From Streptomyces sclerotialus (GTDB lineage: Bacteria > Actinomycetota > Actinomycetes > Streptomycetales > Streptomycetaceae): a stretch of DNA of 64,000 nt. Under the pieces are notes generated by a model, which was not told the origin of the DNA, did no database searches, and was given only the letters and a program-made list of their open reading frames with translations. A program made the position numbers and the translations under genes. Location of the stretch: assembly GCA_000719105.1 (NCBI GenBank), contig JODX01000010.1:1-64000 (forward strand). Direction: 5' to 3'. Below, piece after piece: positions 24,419 through 33,522 of this stretch. Numbering within the stretch: the stretch's first letter is position 1; every line of letters starts with the position of its first letter.

Positions 24419-25597
24419 GTGGTGGGAAAACCGGCCAGGCCGGCGAACGCCATCGACCAGACCCGGCGGATGCTCTCCCTGGTGACCTATCTGCGGGAGC
24501 GCCCCGGCGCCCGCGTCGAGGACGTCGCCCGCGCCTTCGGCATCAGCGAGGACGAGCTGATCTCCGACCTCGACGTGCTGCCCCTGTGCGGGACCAGCTT
24601 CCGCGGCGGTGACCTGCTCGACATCGACACCGACGGCGAGCGCATCTGGTGGCACAACCCGGCCGCCCTCGCGGCGGAGGCGGCCGAGCCGCTGCGGCTC
24701 GCCGCCGACGAGGCCACCGCGCTGCTCGTGGCCGCCCGCGCCGTGGCCACCCTGCCCGGTCTGCGCGAGGGCGACCGGCAGGCGCTGCTGCGGGCCACCG
24801 CCAAGGTCGAGACGGCCGCGGGCGAGGCCGCCGGCGCCAGCTCCCGGCTCTCGGTGACCTTCGAGTCCGAGGGCGGTGTCTTCGCGGACGTCGACCGCGC
24901 GATCTCGGAGCGCCGCCGTCTCTGGATCCGCTACTACTCGCCCGCGCGCGACGAGCTCACCGAGCGCGAGATCGACCCGATCCGCCTGGTCAGCGTCGGT
25001 CACACCTACGTCGAGGCCTGGTGCCGCCGCTCCGAGGCGCGCCGCACCTTCCGGCTGGACCGGGTCGCCGAGATCAGGATCCTCGACGAGCCGTCCGCGC
25101 CGCCCGAGATCGAGCTGCGCGACCTGTCCGAGGCGCTGGTGCAGCCCGCGGCCGAGGACCCGGAAGTCGTCGTCGAGGTCGGTCCGGGCGGCCGCTGGGT
25201 CGCCGAGTACTACCCGCACGACAGCGCCGAGGAGCTCCCCGACGGCGGTCTGCGCATCACCCTGCGCACCCCCGACCCCGCCTCGCTGCGGCGGCTGGCG
25301 CTGCGGCTCGGCCGCGACGGCAGGATCGTCGAGCCCCAGGTCCTCGCGGACAGCGCCCGGCAGGCGGCGCGGGAGGCGCTCGCTGCTTATGACGGGCTCG
25401 CGGACGTGTACCCGGGGGAGGGCCCGGCGTACGACGCGGTGGGTCCGGTACAAGGGACGGCGGGCAGCACCTACGGGCCGGCGGGAACGCCGGACGGCGG
25501 CGACGAGCCGCGGCCGGGGTCTTCCGGCGGCGTGCCGCAGTCGGCGTTCGACGCGCCCCGGGCCGTGTCCGGCGCGCCCCACGCGGTTCAGGACTAG
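24419..25597 (+). CDS. pafC: WYL-domain transcriptional activator PafC
   Basis: A 392-residue partner of PafB with the same architecture: winged helix (RRMLSLVTYLRERPGARVEDVARAFGISEDELISDLDVL), WYL domain (IDPIRLVSVGHTYVEAWCRRSEARRTFRLDRV) and WCX-like C-terminal domain. An extra tail of about 60 residues, rich in Gly/Pro/Ala, is probably disordered and lineage-specific. GTG 24419 (or 24422) follows GAGGGAG. The heterodimer with PafB, or a fused form in other actinobacteria, activates repair genes after DNA damage. Single-stranded DNA has been proposed as its inducing ligand. Confidence 0.92.
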   Translation: MVGKPARPANAIDQTRRMLSLVTYLRERPGARVEDVARAFGISEDELISDLDVLPLCGTSFRGGDLLDIDTDGERIWWHNPAALAAEAAEPLRLAADEATALLVAARAVATLPGLREGDRQALLRATAKVETAAGEAAGASSRLSVTFESEGGVFADVDRAISERRRLWIRYYSPARDELTEREIDPIRLVSVGHTYVEAWCRRSEARRTFRLDRVAEIRILDEPSAPPEIELRDLSEALVQPAAEDPEVVVEVGPGGRWVAEYYPHDSAEELPDGGLRITLRTPDPASLRRLALRLGRDGRIVEPQVLADSARQAAREALAAYDGLADVYPGEGPAYDAVGPVQGTAGSTYGPAGTPDGGDEPRPGSSGGVPQSAFDAPRAVSGAPHAVQD

Positions 25598-25623
25598 CTG
25601 TACGACAGGCAGGAGCAAGGACT

Positions 25624-25923
25624 GTGAGCGGGTCGTCGACGTCCGGTGTGCAGGAGAGGGACATGTCCGTGGCGGTCGCGTTCGCCGGTATGCGGCGGGC
25701 GGCCGAGGTGGCGTTCAGGGCCGGCTGCCCCGACTGTCGGTCGAGCTTCGAGCTCGGTGCCCACGCCCTGCGGCTGGCCATCGGCGCCACCAGCAGGACG
25801 ACCTTCTACTCCTTCACCTGTCCCGACTGCGGTGCGGCCGTCCGCAAGCCCGCGGGGGAGCGCATCGTCGAGCTGCTGACCGGCGGCGGGGTGCGTACGC
25901 TGCGGCTGCACTCGGCGGGCTAG
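25624..25923 (+). CDS. Small zinc-ribbon protein of unknown function
   Basis: A 99-residue cytoplasmic protein with two CPDC knuckles (about 35-38 and 66-69), which together should bind one zinc. A helical segment precedes the first knuckle and a short basic tail follows the second. I do not recognise the family beyond its recurrence beside pafC and tatA in Streptomyces. GTG 25624 follows AGGAG by 8 nt. It lies 26 bp after pafC and may be co-transcribed. Confidence 0.75.
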   Translation: MSGSSTSGVQERDMSVAVAFAGMRRAAEVAFRAGCPDCRSSFELGAHALRLAIGATSRTTFYSFTCPDCGAAVRKPAGERIVELLTGGGVRTLRLHSAG

Positions 25924-25933
25924 AGTCGAAGCC

Positions 25934-26128
25934 ATGTTCTGGCCGATGTTCGCGATCGCCCTGGGGTTCCTGGGGCTCGCCGTGCTCGGGGTGCTCGCCG
26001 TCCGGGTCTTCGTCGAGGCGCAGCGCCTCGGCAGACAGGTCGCGGACTCCGCACACCGCATCAACCGCGCGGCCGAGGACCTGGAGCGGGCGGCTGCGAG
26101 CACGGCCCGCGCTGTGGACGGGCTGTGA
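25934..26128 (+). CDS. Small single-span membrane protein
   Basis: A 64-residue protein. Residues 3-26 form one hydrophobic span (FWPMFAIALGFLGLAVLGVLAVRVF). The rest is an amphipathic helix with regular Ala/Arg/Leu spacing, resembling DUF948-like or Tat-associated small proteins. There is no Shine-Dalgarno. TAGAGT (25921-25926), which includes the stop codon of the previous gene, can act as a -10 and give a leaderless message. Function unknown; its place just before tatA suggests a membrane role only by context. Confidence 0.7.
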   Translation: MFWPMFAIALGFLGLAVLGVLAVRVFVEAQRLGRQVADSAHRINRAAEDLERAAASTARAVDGL

Positions 26129-26318
26129 CCCCGTGCGGGGTCTCCTGTGAGTTCTGCGGCCATGGCGCTTTGGGGCACTTCGCCCTGTCAACTTCACGCC
26201 AGTGGCAGGTACGCTCATGGTCGCGGCCCGGAGAACGAGGCGCGGGTCGCAACTGGGAGTACGCACAGGGATTGCCTCACGTTTACCCCTGAGCGCTACG
26301 ATCGCTGACAGCACGATC

Positions 26319-26347
26319 CGTCGGACAGGTGTCCGACGGGTCGGACA
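26319..26347. promoter_or_regulatory. Three GTCGGACA half-sites before tatA
   Basis: CGTCGGACA (26319-26327) and TGTCCGACG (26330-26338) form a palindrome with a 2-bp centre, and a third half-site GTCGGACA follows directly at 26340-26347. The cluster sits 38-66 bp before the tatA start, just downstream of a TTGCCT...TACGAT promoter-like pair around 26274-26304. It looks like a regulator-binding site within the tatA leader. Confidence 0.5.
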
Positions 26348-26384
26348 GCACCCACCAGCCGCCTCGGTGAGAAGGTAAAGACTT

Positions 26385-26666
26385 ATGGGTAGGCTCGGCC
26401 CCACCGAGATCATTCTCATCCTCGTTGTCATCATCCTGCTGTTCGGCGCGAAGAAGCTGCCGGACATGGCCCGCTCGCTCGGCAAGTCCGCGCGCATCCT
26501 CAAGAGCGAGGCCAAGGCGATGAAGTCGGAGAGCAAGGACGACACCACCGCCGCCTCCGCGCCGCCGCACGACGAGAACCCGGCCCCGCGTACCATCCAG
26601 GCCGCGCCCGGTGACGTGACCAGCTCCCGCCCGGTCGCGGAGCCGACGGACACGACCAAGCGCTGA
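26385..26666 (+). CDS. tatA: Twin-arginine translocase subunit TatA
   Basis: A 93-residue pore-forming component. One N-terminal transmembrane helix ([36 protein letters not shown]) shows the FGAKKLP hinge and amphipathic helix that define TatA/E. The C-terminal half is polar and disordered. The start MGRLGPTEI is typical of actinobacterial TatA. It lies upstream of tatC; tatB is elsewhere, as is usual in Streptomyces. Candidate regulatory half-sites lie directly upstream. Confidence 0.96.
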   Translation: MGRLGPTEIILILVVIILLFGAKKLPDMARSLGKSARILKSEAKAMKSESKDDTTAASAPPHDENPAPRTIQAAPGDVTSSRPVAEPTDTTKR

Positions 26667-26713
26667 CGCCGGGCCGGTGGCTTCCGGCCCGCTGTACGAG
26701 ATGGGAACGTGGG

Positions 26714-27679
26714 TTGCTGCAGTCTGCCCGCAAGAAGGAGAAGGATCCCGAGGGGCGGATGCCCCTCGTGGAGCATCTTCGCGAGCTCCGCAATCGGCTT
26801 GTGAAGAGTCTGCTGGCGATCATCGTCACGACGGTTCTTGCGCTCTTCTTCTACAAAGACATCATCGAGTTCTTCACGAACCCCATCCTGAACGCGGTGG
26901 GATGTGACTACAGCTTTGCGGAGCTGGCGCAGAACACCAGTGAGACCAACTGCGCGCGCATCGTGCAGAACGGTCTGCTCAGCCCCTTCACGCTGGCTCT
27001 GACGGTGTCGTTGTCGTCGGGTGTGGTTCTTGCCACCCCGGTCTGGCTTTACCAGCTCTGGGCCTTCGTCGCGCCCGGTCTGCACCGGAACGAGAAGAAG
27101 TACAGCCTCGCCTTCGTCGCCGCCGGCTTCCCCCTGTTCCTCATGGGGGCGTACTTCGCCTACTGGTCGCTGCCCAAGATGGCCTCGGTGATGCTCGAGT
27201 TCTCGATCATCGGCAGCGACAACCAGCTTCCCCTGGACGAGCTTCTCCAGCTGATCATGCGGATGATCCTCGTCTTCGGCCTCTCCTTCGAGCTGCCGCT
27301 GCTTCTGGTGATGCTGAACTTCACCGGCGTCCTGTCCGCGTCCAAGATCATCAGCTGGTGGCGCGGCATGATCATGGGCATCACGCTCTTCGCGGCGATC
27401 GCCACGCCCAGCACCGACCCCGTTTCCATGCTGGCGCTGGCGGGACCGATCTGGGTCCTGTACTTCGGTGCGGCGGGCATCGCCTTCCTCAACGACCGTC
27501 GCAAGGGCCGCCGCGAGGCGGAGGGCCCCGCCGACGACGAGGCCTCCGAGCTCGACCTCACCCCCGAGGACATCGGTGACGTGGAACCCGTCGCGGCGAA
27601 CCGCGCGCTGCCCGAGGGCACGGCTACGGGTACGGCAACGGCCAAGGACCGGGTCAACGGTTATGACGACGTGACCTGA
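26714..27679 (+). CDS. tatC: Twin-arginine translocase subunit TatC
   Basis: A 321-residue receptor for Tat signal peptides with six transmembrane segments. The N-terminal MPLVEHLRELRNRLVKS contains the conserved cytoplasmic HLRELR motif that contacts the twin arginines. The first periplasmic loop carries paired cysteines, as in other actinobacterial TatC. The acidic C-terminal tail is non-conserved. The start codon appears to be TTG 26714 with a weak ribosome site; ATG 26759 is a plausible alternative but would remove a basic N-terminal stretch seen in relatives. It forms an operon with tatA. Confidence 0.95.
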   Translation: MLQSARKKEKDPEGRMPLVEHLRELRNRLVKSLLAIIVTTVLALFFYKDIIEFFTNPILNAVGCDYSFAELAQNTSETNCARIVQNGLLSPFTLALTVSLSSGVVLATPVWLYQLWAFVAPGLHRNEKKYSLAFVAAGFPLFLMGAYFAYWSLPKMASVMLEFSIIGSDNQLPLDELLQLIMRMILVFGLSFELPLLLVMLNFTGVLSASKIISWWRGMIMGITLFAAIATPSTDPVSMLALAGPIWVLYFGAAGIAFLNDRRKGRREAEGPADDEASELDLTPEDIGDVEPVAANRALPEGTATGTATAKDRVNGYDDVT

Positions 27680-27709
27680 CGCGACGGCAACACCTCGTAG
27701 GGTCACCCC

Positions 27710-28630
27710 GTGACCAGCGAGATCACTCTGTTCGTGAACCCCGCGGCGGGACGCGGCCGGGGCGCCTGGGCGGCGCAGCCGGCCGCTTCCGCGTTGCGGG
27801 CGGCCGGCTTCTCCGTGCGCACCGTCCTCGGCGAGAACGCCGGGGACGGCCTGACGCGCGCGCGTGCCGCGGTCGAGGGCGGCACCGGTGCCCTGGTCGC
27901 CGTCGGCGGTGACGGCATGGCGAACCTCGCGCTGCAGGCCGTCGCCGGGACCCGCACCCCGCTCGGTCTCGTCGCCGTCGGCACCGGGAACGACTTCGCG
28001 CGGGATCTGGGGCTGCCGGTGCGCGATCCGGCCGCCGCGGGCCGGGCGATCGCCGAAGCGTTGAAGGAGAACCGGCTCAGGGACGTCGACCTGGGGCGCG
28101 TGCACAGTTCGCGCGCCCACGGCTCCCGGGCGGACGCCACCTGGTTCGGCACCGTCCTCGCCTCCGGCTTCGACTCCCGCGTCAACGACCGCGGCAACCG
28201 TATGCGGTGGCCCGTCGGCCGCCTCCGGTACGACCTGGCGATCCTCGCCGAACTCGCCGCCTTCCGGCCGCTGCCGTACCGGATCAGGCTCGACGACGGG
28301 GAGGTGGAGGAGATCGAGGCCACCCTCGTCGCGGTCGGCAACGGGTCGTCGTACGGCGGGGGCATGCGGATCTGCGCCGGCGCGGACCTCGGGGACGGGC
28401 TGTTCGACATCACGGTGGTGGGGGACTGCAAGCGCAGGACGCTCATCGGCGTGTTCCCGAAGGTCTACAAAGGGACACATCTCCAGCACCCGAAGGTCAC
28501 CGTGCGCCGGGCCGCGCGGATAGAGATCCAGGCCCCGGACGTCACCGGGTACGCCGACGGCGAGCCGCTCGGGCCGCTTCCGCTGACCGCGGAGTGTGTG
28601 CGGGGCGCCGTGCGGGTAGTGGCATCCTGA
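27710..28630 (+). CDS. Diacylglycerol kinase / lipid kinase family protein
   Basis: A 306-residue enzyme of the DagK/YegS catalytic family that phosphorylates diacylglycerol or a related lipid with ATP. Visible motifs are VNPAAGRGRGA at the N-terminus, the nucleotide loop VAVGGDGMANLAL, the LVAVGTGNDFARDLG loop and a beta-sandwich C-terminal domain ending DGEPLG. GTG 27710 has no ribosome site but lies 6 bp after TAGGGT (27698-27703), so the transcript is probably leaderless. The exact lipid substrate is uncertain. Confidence 0.9.
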   Translation: MTSEITLFVNPAAGRGRGAWAAQPAASALRAAGFSVRTVLGENAGDGLTRARAAVEGGTGALVAVGGDGMANLALQAVAGTRTPLGLVAVGTGNDFARDLGLPVRDPAAAGRAIAEALKENRLRDVDLGRVHSSRAHGSRADATWFGTVLASGFDSRVNDRGNRMRWPVGRLRYDLAILAELAAFRPLPYRIRLDDGEVEEIEATLVAVGNGSSYGGGMRICAGADLGDGLFDITVVGDCKRRTLIGVFPKVYKGTHLQHPKVTVRRAARIEIQAPDVTGYADGEPLGPLPLTAECVRGAVRVVAS

Positions 28631-28715
28631 GCTGCGGGGACTCCGTGTTCCACGGGGGCGGATCCGGATAATGATCGTCCTGTTGTCGGTGCGGGCCGGT
28701 AACCTCGGAAGCACG

Positions 28716-31520
28716 ATGACAGAGGACCTCTCACCGGCCGAGCGGTACGCGGCAGCCCGTAAGCGCGCCGCCGAGCAGGCCACCGCGCTCGGCTCCTTCC
28801 GCGAGATGTACGACTTCGGCCTCGACCCCTTCCAGATCGAGGCCTGCCAGGCGCTTGAGGCGGGCAAGGGCGTGCTGGTGGCAGCGCCGACCGGCTCCGG
28901 CAAGACGATCGTCGGCGAGTTCGCCGTGCACCTCGCCCTCGGGCAGGGCAAGAAGTGCTTCTACACGACGCCGATCAAGGCGCTGTCGAACCAGAAGTAC
29001 GCCGATCTGTGCCGACGCTACGGCGCGGACAAGGTCGGTCTGCTCACCGGCGACAACAGCGTCAACTCCGACGCCCCGGTGGTCGTGATGACCACCGAGG
29101 TGCTGCGGAACATGCTGTACGCGGGCTCCCAGACGCTGCGCGGCCTCGGGTATGTGGTCATGGACGAGGTGCACTACCTCTCCGACCGCTTCCGCGGCGC
29201 CGTCTGGGAAGAGGTGATCATCCACCTTCCCGAGTCGGTGACACTGGTGTCGCTCTCGGCGACCGTGTCCAACGCCGAGGAGTTCGGTGACTGGCTGGAC
29301 ACCGTGCGCGGTGACACCGAGGTGATCGTCTCCGAGCACCGGCCCGTGCCGCTGTTCCAGCACGTGCTCGCCGGGCGCCGGATGTACGACCTGTTCGAGG
29401 AGGGCGAGGGGCAGCGGAAGGCCGTCAACCCCGACCTGACCCGGATGGCCCGGATGGAGGCCAGCCGGCCCTCGTACCAGGACCGCAGACGCGGCCGCGC
29501 CATGCGCGAGGCCGACCGCGAGCGCGAGCGCCGGCAGCGCTCCCGCATATGGACGCCGGGCCGGCCGGAGGTCATCGAGCGGCTCGACGCCGAGGGCCTG
29601 CTGCCCGCCATCACGTTCATCTTCAGCCGCGCCGCGTGCGAGGCCGCCGTGCAGCAGTGCCTGTACGCGGGCCTCAGGCTGAACGACGACGAGGCGCGTG
29701 CGAGGGTCCGCTCCCTCGTGGAGGAGCGCACCGCCGGCATCCCGCGCGAAGACCTGCACGTCCTCGGCTACTACGAGTGGCTCGAGGGCCTGGAGCGCGG
29801 CATCGCCGCCCACCACGCGGGCATGCTGCCGACGTTCAAGGAGGTCGTCGAGGAGCTGTTCGTGCGCGGCCTGGTCAAGGCCGTGTTCGCCACCGAGACC
29901 CTCGCGCTCGGCATCAACATGCCCGCCCGCTCGGTGGTGCTGGAGAAGCTCGTCAAGTGGAACGGCGAGCAGCACGCCGACATCACCCCCGGCGAGTACA
30001 CGCAGCTCACCGGCCGTGCGGGGCGCCGCGGCATCGATGTCGAGGGCCACGCGGTCGTGCTGTGGCAGCGCGGCATGAGCCCCGAGCACCTGGCGGGGCT
30101 CGCGGGCACCCGCACCTATCCGCTGCGCTCCAGCTTCCGGCCGTCGTACAACATGGCGGTGAACCTGGTCGGGCAGTTCGGGCGGCACCGCTCGCGCGAG
30201 CTGCTGGAGACGTCGTTCGCACAGTTCCAGGCGGACAAGGCGGTCGTCGGGATCTCGCGGCAGGTGCAGCGCAACGAGGAGGGGCTGGAGGGCTACCAGG
30301 CCTCCATGACCTGCCACCTCGGCGACTTCGAGGAGTACGCGCGGCTGCGCCGCGAGCTGAAGGACCGTGAGACCGAGCTGGCCCGGCAGGGAGCCAACCA
30401 GCGGCGCGCGGAGGCCGCCGTGGCGCTGGAGAGGCTCAAGCCGGGGGACGTCATCCACGTCCCGACCGGCAAGTACGCGGGTCTCGCGCTGGTGCTGGAC
30501 CCCGGGCTGCCCGCCGGCCGTTCCAACGGCCACCGCGGCTTCGACCACCACGACGGTCCGCGGCCCCTCGTCCTCACCGCCGAGCGCCAGGTCAAGCGGC
30601 TCGCGTCCATGGACTTCCCGGTGCCCGTCGAGGCGCTGGAGCGGATGCGGATCCCGAAGTCCTTCAACCCGCGTTCGCCGCAGTCGCGCCGCGACCTGGC
30701 CTCCGCGCTGCGCACCAAGGCCGGGCACATCCCGGCGGAGCGGCACCGCAAGAAGCGGTCCGCGGCCGCCGACGACCGGGAGATCGCCCGGCTGCGCACC
30801 GCGATCCGTGCCCACCCCTGCCACGGGTGCGACGAGCGCGAGGACCACGCCCGCTGGGCCGAGCGCTACCACCGCCTCAAGCGCGACACCGCGCAGCTCG
30901 AGCGCCGTATCGAGGGCCGGACGAACACCATCGCCCGTACCTTCGACCGCATCGTCAAGCTCCTCACCGAGCTGGACTACCTGCGCGGCGACGAGGTCAC
31001 CGAGCACGGCAAGCGGCTCGCCCGGCTCTACGGCGAGCTCGACCTGCTCGCCAGCGAGTGCCTGCGCGAGGGGGTGTGGGAGGGCCTCGGCCCGGCCGAG
31101 CTCGCCGCGTGCGTGTCGGCACTGGTGTACGAGGCCCGGGCCGCCGACGACGCCCTCGCGCCGAAGCTGCCCTCGGGCAGGGCGAAGGCCGCGCTCGGCG
31201 AGATGGTGCGGATCTGGGGCCGGCTGGACGCCGTGGAGGAGGAGTTCCGCATCAACCAGACGGAGGGGGTCGGCCAGCGCGAGCCCGACCTGGGCTTCGC
31301 CTGGGCGGCCTACATGTGGGCCTCCGGCAAGGAGTTGGACGAGGTGCTGCGCGAGGCGGAGATGCCGGCCGGTGACTTCGTGCGCTGGTGCAAGCAGGTC
31401 ATCGACGTGCTCGGGCAGATCTCGGCCGCCGCGCCCCAGGGTTCGACGGTGACGAAGAGCGCCCGCAAGGCGGTGGACGGGCTGCTGCGCGGGGTCGTGG
31501 CGTACTCCTCCGTGGGCTGA
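28716..31520 (+). CDS. Ski2/HelY-type DEVH-box RNA helicase
   Basis: A 934-residue superfamily 2 helicase. Walker A is APTGSGKT and motif II is MDEVH. SAT in motif III (SLSATVSN), motif V ETLALGINMPAR and motif VI QLTGRAGRRGID are all present. The C-terminal half matches the DSHCT/Ski2-like domain, as in mycobacterial HelY and eukaryotic Mtr4. It probably unwinds structured RNA. ATG 28716 follows GGAAG; TAACCT at 28700-28705 could be its -10, giving a very short leader. A hairpin terminator follows at 31578. Confidence 0.93.
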   Translation: MTEDLSPAERYAAARKRAAEQATALGSFREMYDFGLDPFQIEACQALEAGKGVLVAAPTGSGKTIVGEFAVHLALGQGKKCFYTTPIKALSNQKYADLCRRYGADKVGLLTGDNSVNSDAPVVVMTTEVLRNMLYAGSQTLRGLGYVVMDEVHYLSDRFRGAVWEEVIIHLPESVTLVSLSATVSNAEEFGDWLDTVRGDTEVIVSEHRPVPLFQHVLAGRRMYDLFEEGEGQRKAVNPDLTRMARMEASRPSYQDRRRGRAMREADRERERRQRSRIWTPGRPEVIERLDAEGLLPAITFIFSRAACEAAVQQCLYAGLRLNDDEARARVRSLVEERTAGIPREDLHVLGYYEWLEGLERGIAAHHAGMLPTFKEVVEELFVRGLVKAVFATETLALGINMPARSVVLEKLVKWNGEQHADITPGEYTQLTGRAGRRGIDVEGHAVVLWQRGMSPEHLAGLAGTRTYPLRSSFRPSYNMAVNLVGQFGRHRSRELLETSFAQFQADKAVVGISRQVQRNEEGLEGYQASMTCHLGDFEEYARLRRELKDRETELARQGANQRRAEAAVALERLKPGDVIHVPTGKYAGLALVLDPGLPAGRSNGHRGFDHHDGPRPLVLTAERQVKRLASMDFPVPVEALERMRIPKSFNPRSPQSRRDLASALRTKAGHIPAERHRKKRSAAADDREIARLRTAIRAHPCHGCDEREDHARWAERYHRLKRDTAQLERRIEGRTNTIARTFDRIVKLLTELDYLRGDEVTEHGKRLARLYGELDLLASECLREGVWEGLGPAELAACVSALVYEARAADDALAPKLPSGRAKAALGEMVRIWGRLDAVEEEFRINQTEGVGQREPDLGFAWAAYMWASGKELDEVLREAEMPAGDFVRWCKQVIDVLGQISAAAPQGSTVTKSARKAVDGLLRGVVAYSSVG

Positions 31521-31577
31521 GCACGGTCGCCTCCGGCGGCTGGGCCGGGGGCGACCGCCGATGGCCATATGTCGACT

Positions 31578-31621
31578 TGGCGCCGTTCCAAGAGGTGTGA
31601 CCGCCTCCTGGAACGGCGCCA
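31578..31621 (+). terminator. Hairpin terminator after the helicase gene
   Basis: TGGCGCCGTTCCA (31578-31590) pairs with TGGAACGGCGCCA (31609-31621), and an imperfect inner helix extends the stem. Confidence 0.85.
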
Positions 31622-31800
31622 TTCGTATGCCCGTTCACCGTTACGCATGGTGTTCGAATGGTGTCCTGCTGTGCAAATGGGCTTGAGAGTACCCCGCACT
31701 CCGGGCGATTTCAGAGGCTTGCTGAATATGACACAGCGATGATCCGGTCGGATTAAGCTCGCCCGCAGCGCACCGAGTTGAGGTGTATTCGTGCGCTTGT

Positions 31801-31830
31801 TCCCAAAAATACCGAAGATCCAGTTTGGGA
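31801..31830. promoter_or_regulatory. Inverted repeat TCCCAAA-N16-TTTGGGA before cvnA
   Basis: Arms 31801-31807 and 31824-31830 in an A/T-rich region, 58 bp before the conservon start codon. The 16-bp spacing could fit a dimeric activator or repressor. The regulator is unknown. Confidence 0.4.
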
Positions 31831-31887
31831 TCACACGCGTCACAGCACATCCCCCTACCCCCAGTCGATTCCTCTCAGAGGGCATAC

Positions 31888-33522
31888 ATGGTGAGTGTTC
31901 AATCGCCTCCCGGTGGCCGTGACCTTCCCTACGCGCGCGTCCTGCTGCCGCCGGCCATAGTGATGGCCGCGGCGACCGGGGCGGCCGCCGCCCTGGTGAC
32001 GGGGCCGGCCAGGACCGCCGTCGGCCTGTGCGGAGCCATCGCGACCGTCCTGGTCGTGGCGACCGCGTCCCAAGTGGTGCGCCGCGGCCGCCGCGTCCGG
32101 GCCCTGAGCGCCGAACTCGTCCACCGGACCGGCTACCTGGAGCATCGCGTCGCGGCCCACGACCAGGAGTTCCTGCGCTTCGGCCGGGAGATCCTGCCCG
32201 CGATGCTGGACCGCCTGCGCAGCGGCGACTCCCCCTCCGAGGTGGTCCGCCTGGGGATCGTGGAGAACCCCGAGTACAGCCATCTCCCCGAGTCGCAGCG
32301 CTCGCTGGTCCGCATGATCCTCGACATCGTCGACCGTGAGGAGGTCAGGCGCGACTCCTCCCAGCGCGCCTTCGTCAACATCGCACGGCGGGTGCAGGCG
32401 ATCGTCCACCAGCAGAACAAGGAACTCCGCGAGATGGAGGAGGACCACGGGCGCAACCCCGACGTCTTCGACGACCTGCTGCGGATCGACCACGGCACCG
32501 CGCTCATCGGCCGCCTCGCCGACTCCATCGCCGTCCTCGGCGGTGGCCGCCCCGGCCGTCAGTGGCCCAACCCGGTACCGCTCTACAGCGTGCTGCGCGG
32601 CGCGATGTGCCGCATTCTGGAGTACCGCCGGATCGAACTGCACTCCATCGCCAAGGTGAACGTGGGCGGCATGTCGGTCGAGCCGCTCATCCACGCCGCG
32701 GCCGAACTCCTCGACAACGCCACCCGTTACTCGCCGCCCCACACCAAGGTGCACGTCACCGCAGTCGAGGTGCAGACCGGTATCGCCGTCGAGATCGAGG
32801 ACGCCGGGGTCAGCCTCAGCGAGGAGGGTCGCGCCAGGGCCGAGGGCATGCTCGCCCGGGCCCAGGCCGGCATGGACTTCCAGGACCTCGGCGACACCCC
32901 GCGCCTCGGCCTCGCCGTCGTCGGGCGCCTCTGCACGATGTTCAACCTGCAGGTCTCCCTGCGGCAGTCCGCGTACGGCGGGGTCCGCGCCGTGCTCGTC
33001 GTCCCGCGCGACATGCTCACCGACGAGCCCGCCCCCGGTCTGGCCCACGGCATCGGCATCGCCTCCGTGCCGACCATGGACACCGACGGCGTCGAGGGGC
33101 CCCAGCGGACCGTCAAGAAGCGCCGCCCGACCACCGGTCCGCCCGTCCCGGACTCGGCCGAGGCGCTGACCATGGGCGGAGGCTTCGACGACGACGTCCC
33201 GGTCGTCACCGAATGGACCCCGGGCGGACTGCCGCAGCGCCGCAGCCGGGTGAAGACCCCGCTCAGCCAGCGGATGGCCGAGGCCGCCGCCGCGGAGGCG
33301 GCCGCCGAGGCGGCGCGGGCCGCCACACCCGTGTGGGGGGAGAGCGAGCCGGAGCAGCAGAAGATCGACCCGCCCGGTGCCTGGGTCGAGGCGTTCATGG
33401 CCGGCCTGAAGAGCGACCCGGACCCGGACGCGTTCACCAGGAACCCCGACGACCCGACCTCCTCCACCCCGACCAACCGACCGGCCCCCGCGGAGGCCGA
33501 CGACGAGAGGGACCTCAAGTGA
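31888..33522 (+). CDS. cvnA9: Conservon sensor kinase-like protein CvnA
   Basis: A 544-residue membrane sensor. Two hydrophobic spans (about 17-37 and 42-63) anchor a cytoplasmic region with a long helical segment and a histidine-kinase-type ATPase: N-box AELLDNATRYSPP, G1 VEIEDAGVS, and G2-like LGDTPRLGLAVV. A LLRIDHGTALIGRL helix replaces a standard HisKA box. The C-terminal 150 residues are disordered and Ala/Pro/Glu-rich. Conservons are G-protein-like modules; CvnA interacts with CvnB-D at the membrane. ATG 31888 has AGAGGG upstream. Its stop overlaps the cvnB start (GTGA), showing translational coupling. Confidence 0.93.
   Translation: MVSVQSPPGGRDLPYARVLLPPAIVMAAATGAAAALVTGPARTAVGLCGAIATVLVVATASQVVRRGRRVRALSAELVHRTGYLEHRVAAHDQEFLRFGREILPAMLDRLRSGDSPSEVVRLGIVENPEYSHLPESQRSLVRMILDIVDREEVRRDSSQRAFVNIARRVQAIVHQQNKELREMEEDHGRNPDVFDDLLRIDHGTALIGRLADSIAVLGGGRPGRQWPNPVPLYSVLRGAMCRILEYRRIELHSIAKVNVGGMSVEPLIHAAAELLDNATRYSPPHTKVHVTAVEVQTGIAVEIEDAGVSLSEEGRARAEGMLARAQAGMDFQDLGDTPRLGLAVVGRLCTMFNLQVSLRQSAYGGVRAVLVVPRDMLTDEPAPGLAHGIGIASVPTMDTDGVEGPQRTVKKRRPTTGPPVPDSAEALTMGGGFDDDVPVVTEWTPGGLPQRRSRVKTPLSQRMAEAAAAEAAAEAARAATPVWGESEPEQQKIDPPGAWVEAFMAGLKSDPDPDAFTRNPDDPTSSTPTNRPAPAEADDERDLK

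Larger units (their letters stand above)
31521..31887. other. Non-coding interval upstream of the conservon
   Basis: No supported gene. The first 100 bp contain the helicase terminator. The following 250 bp are distinctly A/T-richer than the surroundings and hold the inverted repeat at 31801-31830; this is probably the promoter region of cvnA. I cannot assign -10/-35 boxes with confidence. Confidence 0.6.

Noticed and set aside
28731..31622. 963-residue minus-strand open frame under the helicase
   Set aside because: Antisense shadow; it crosses the helicase terminator and shows no family motif.
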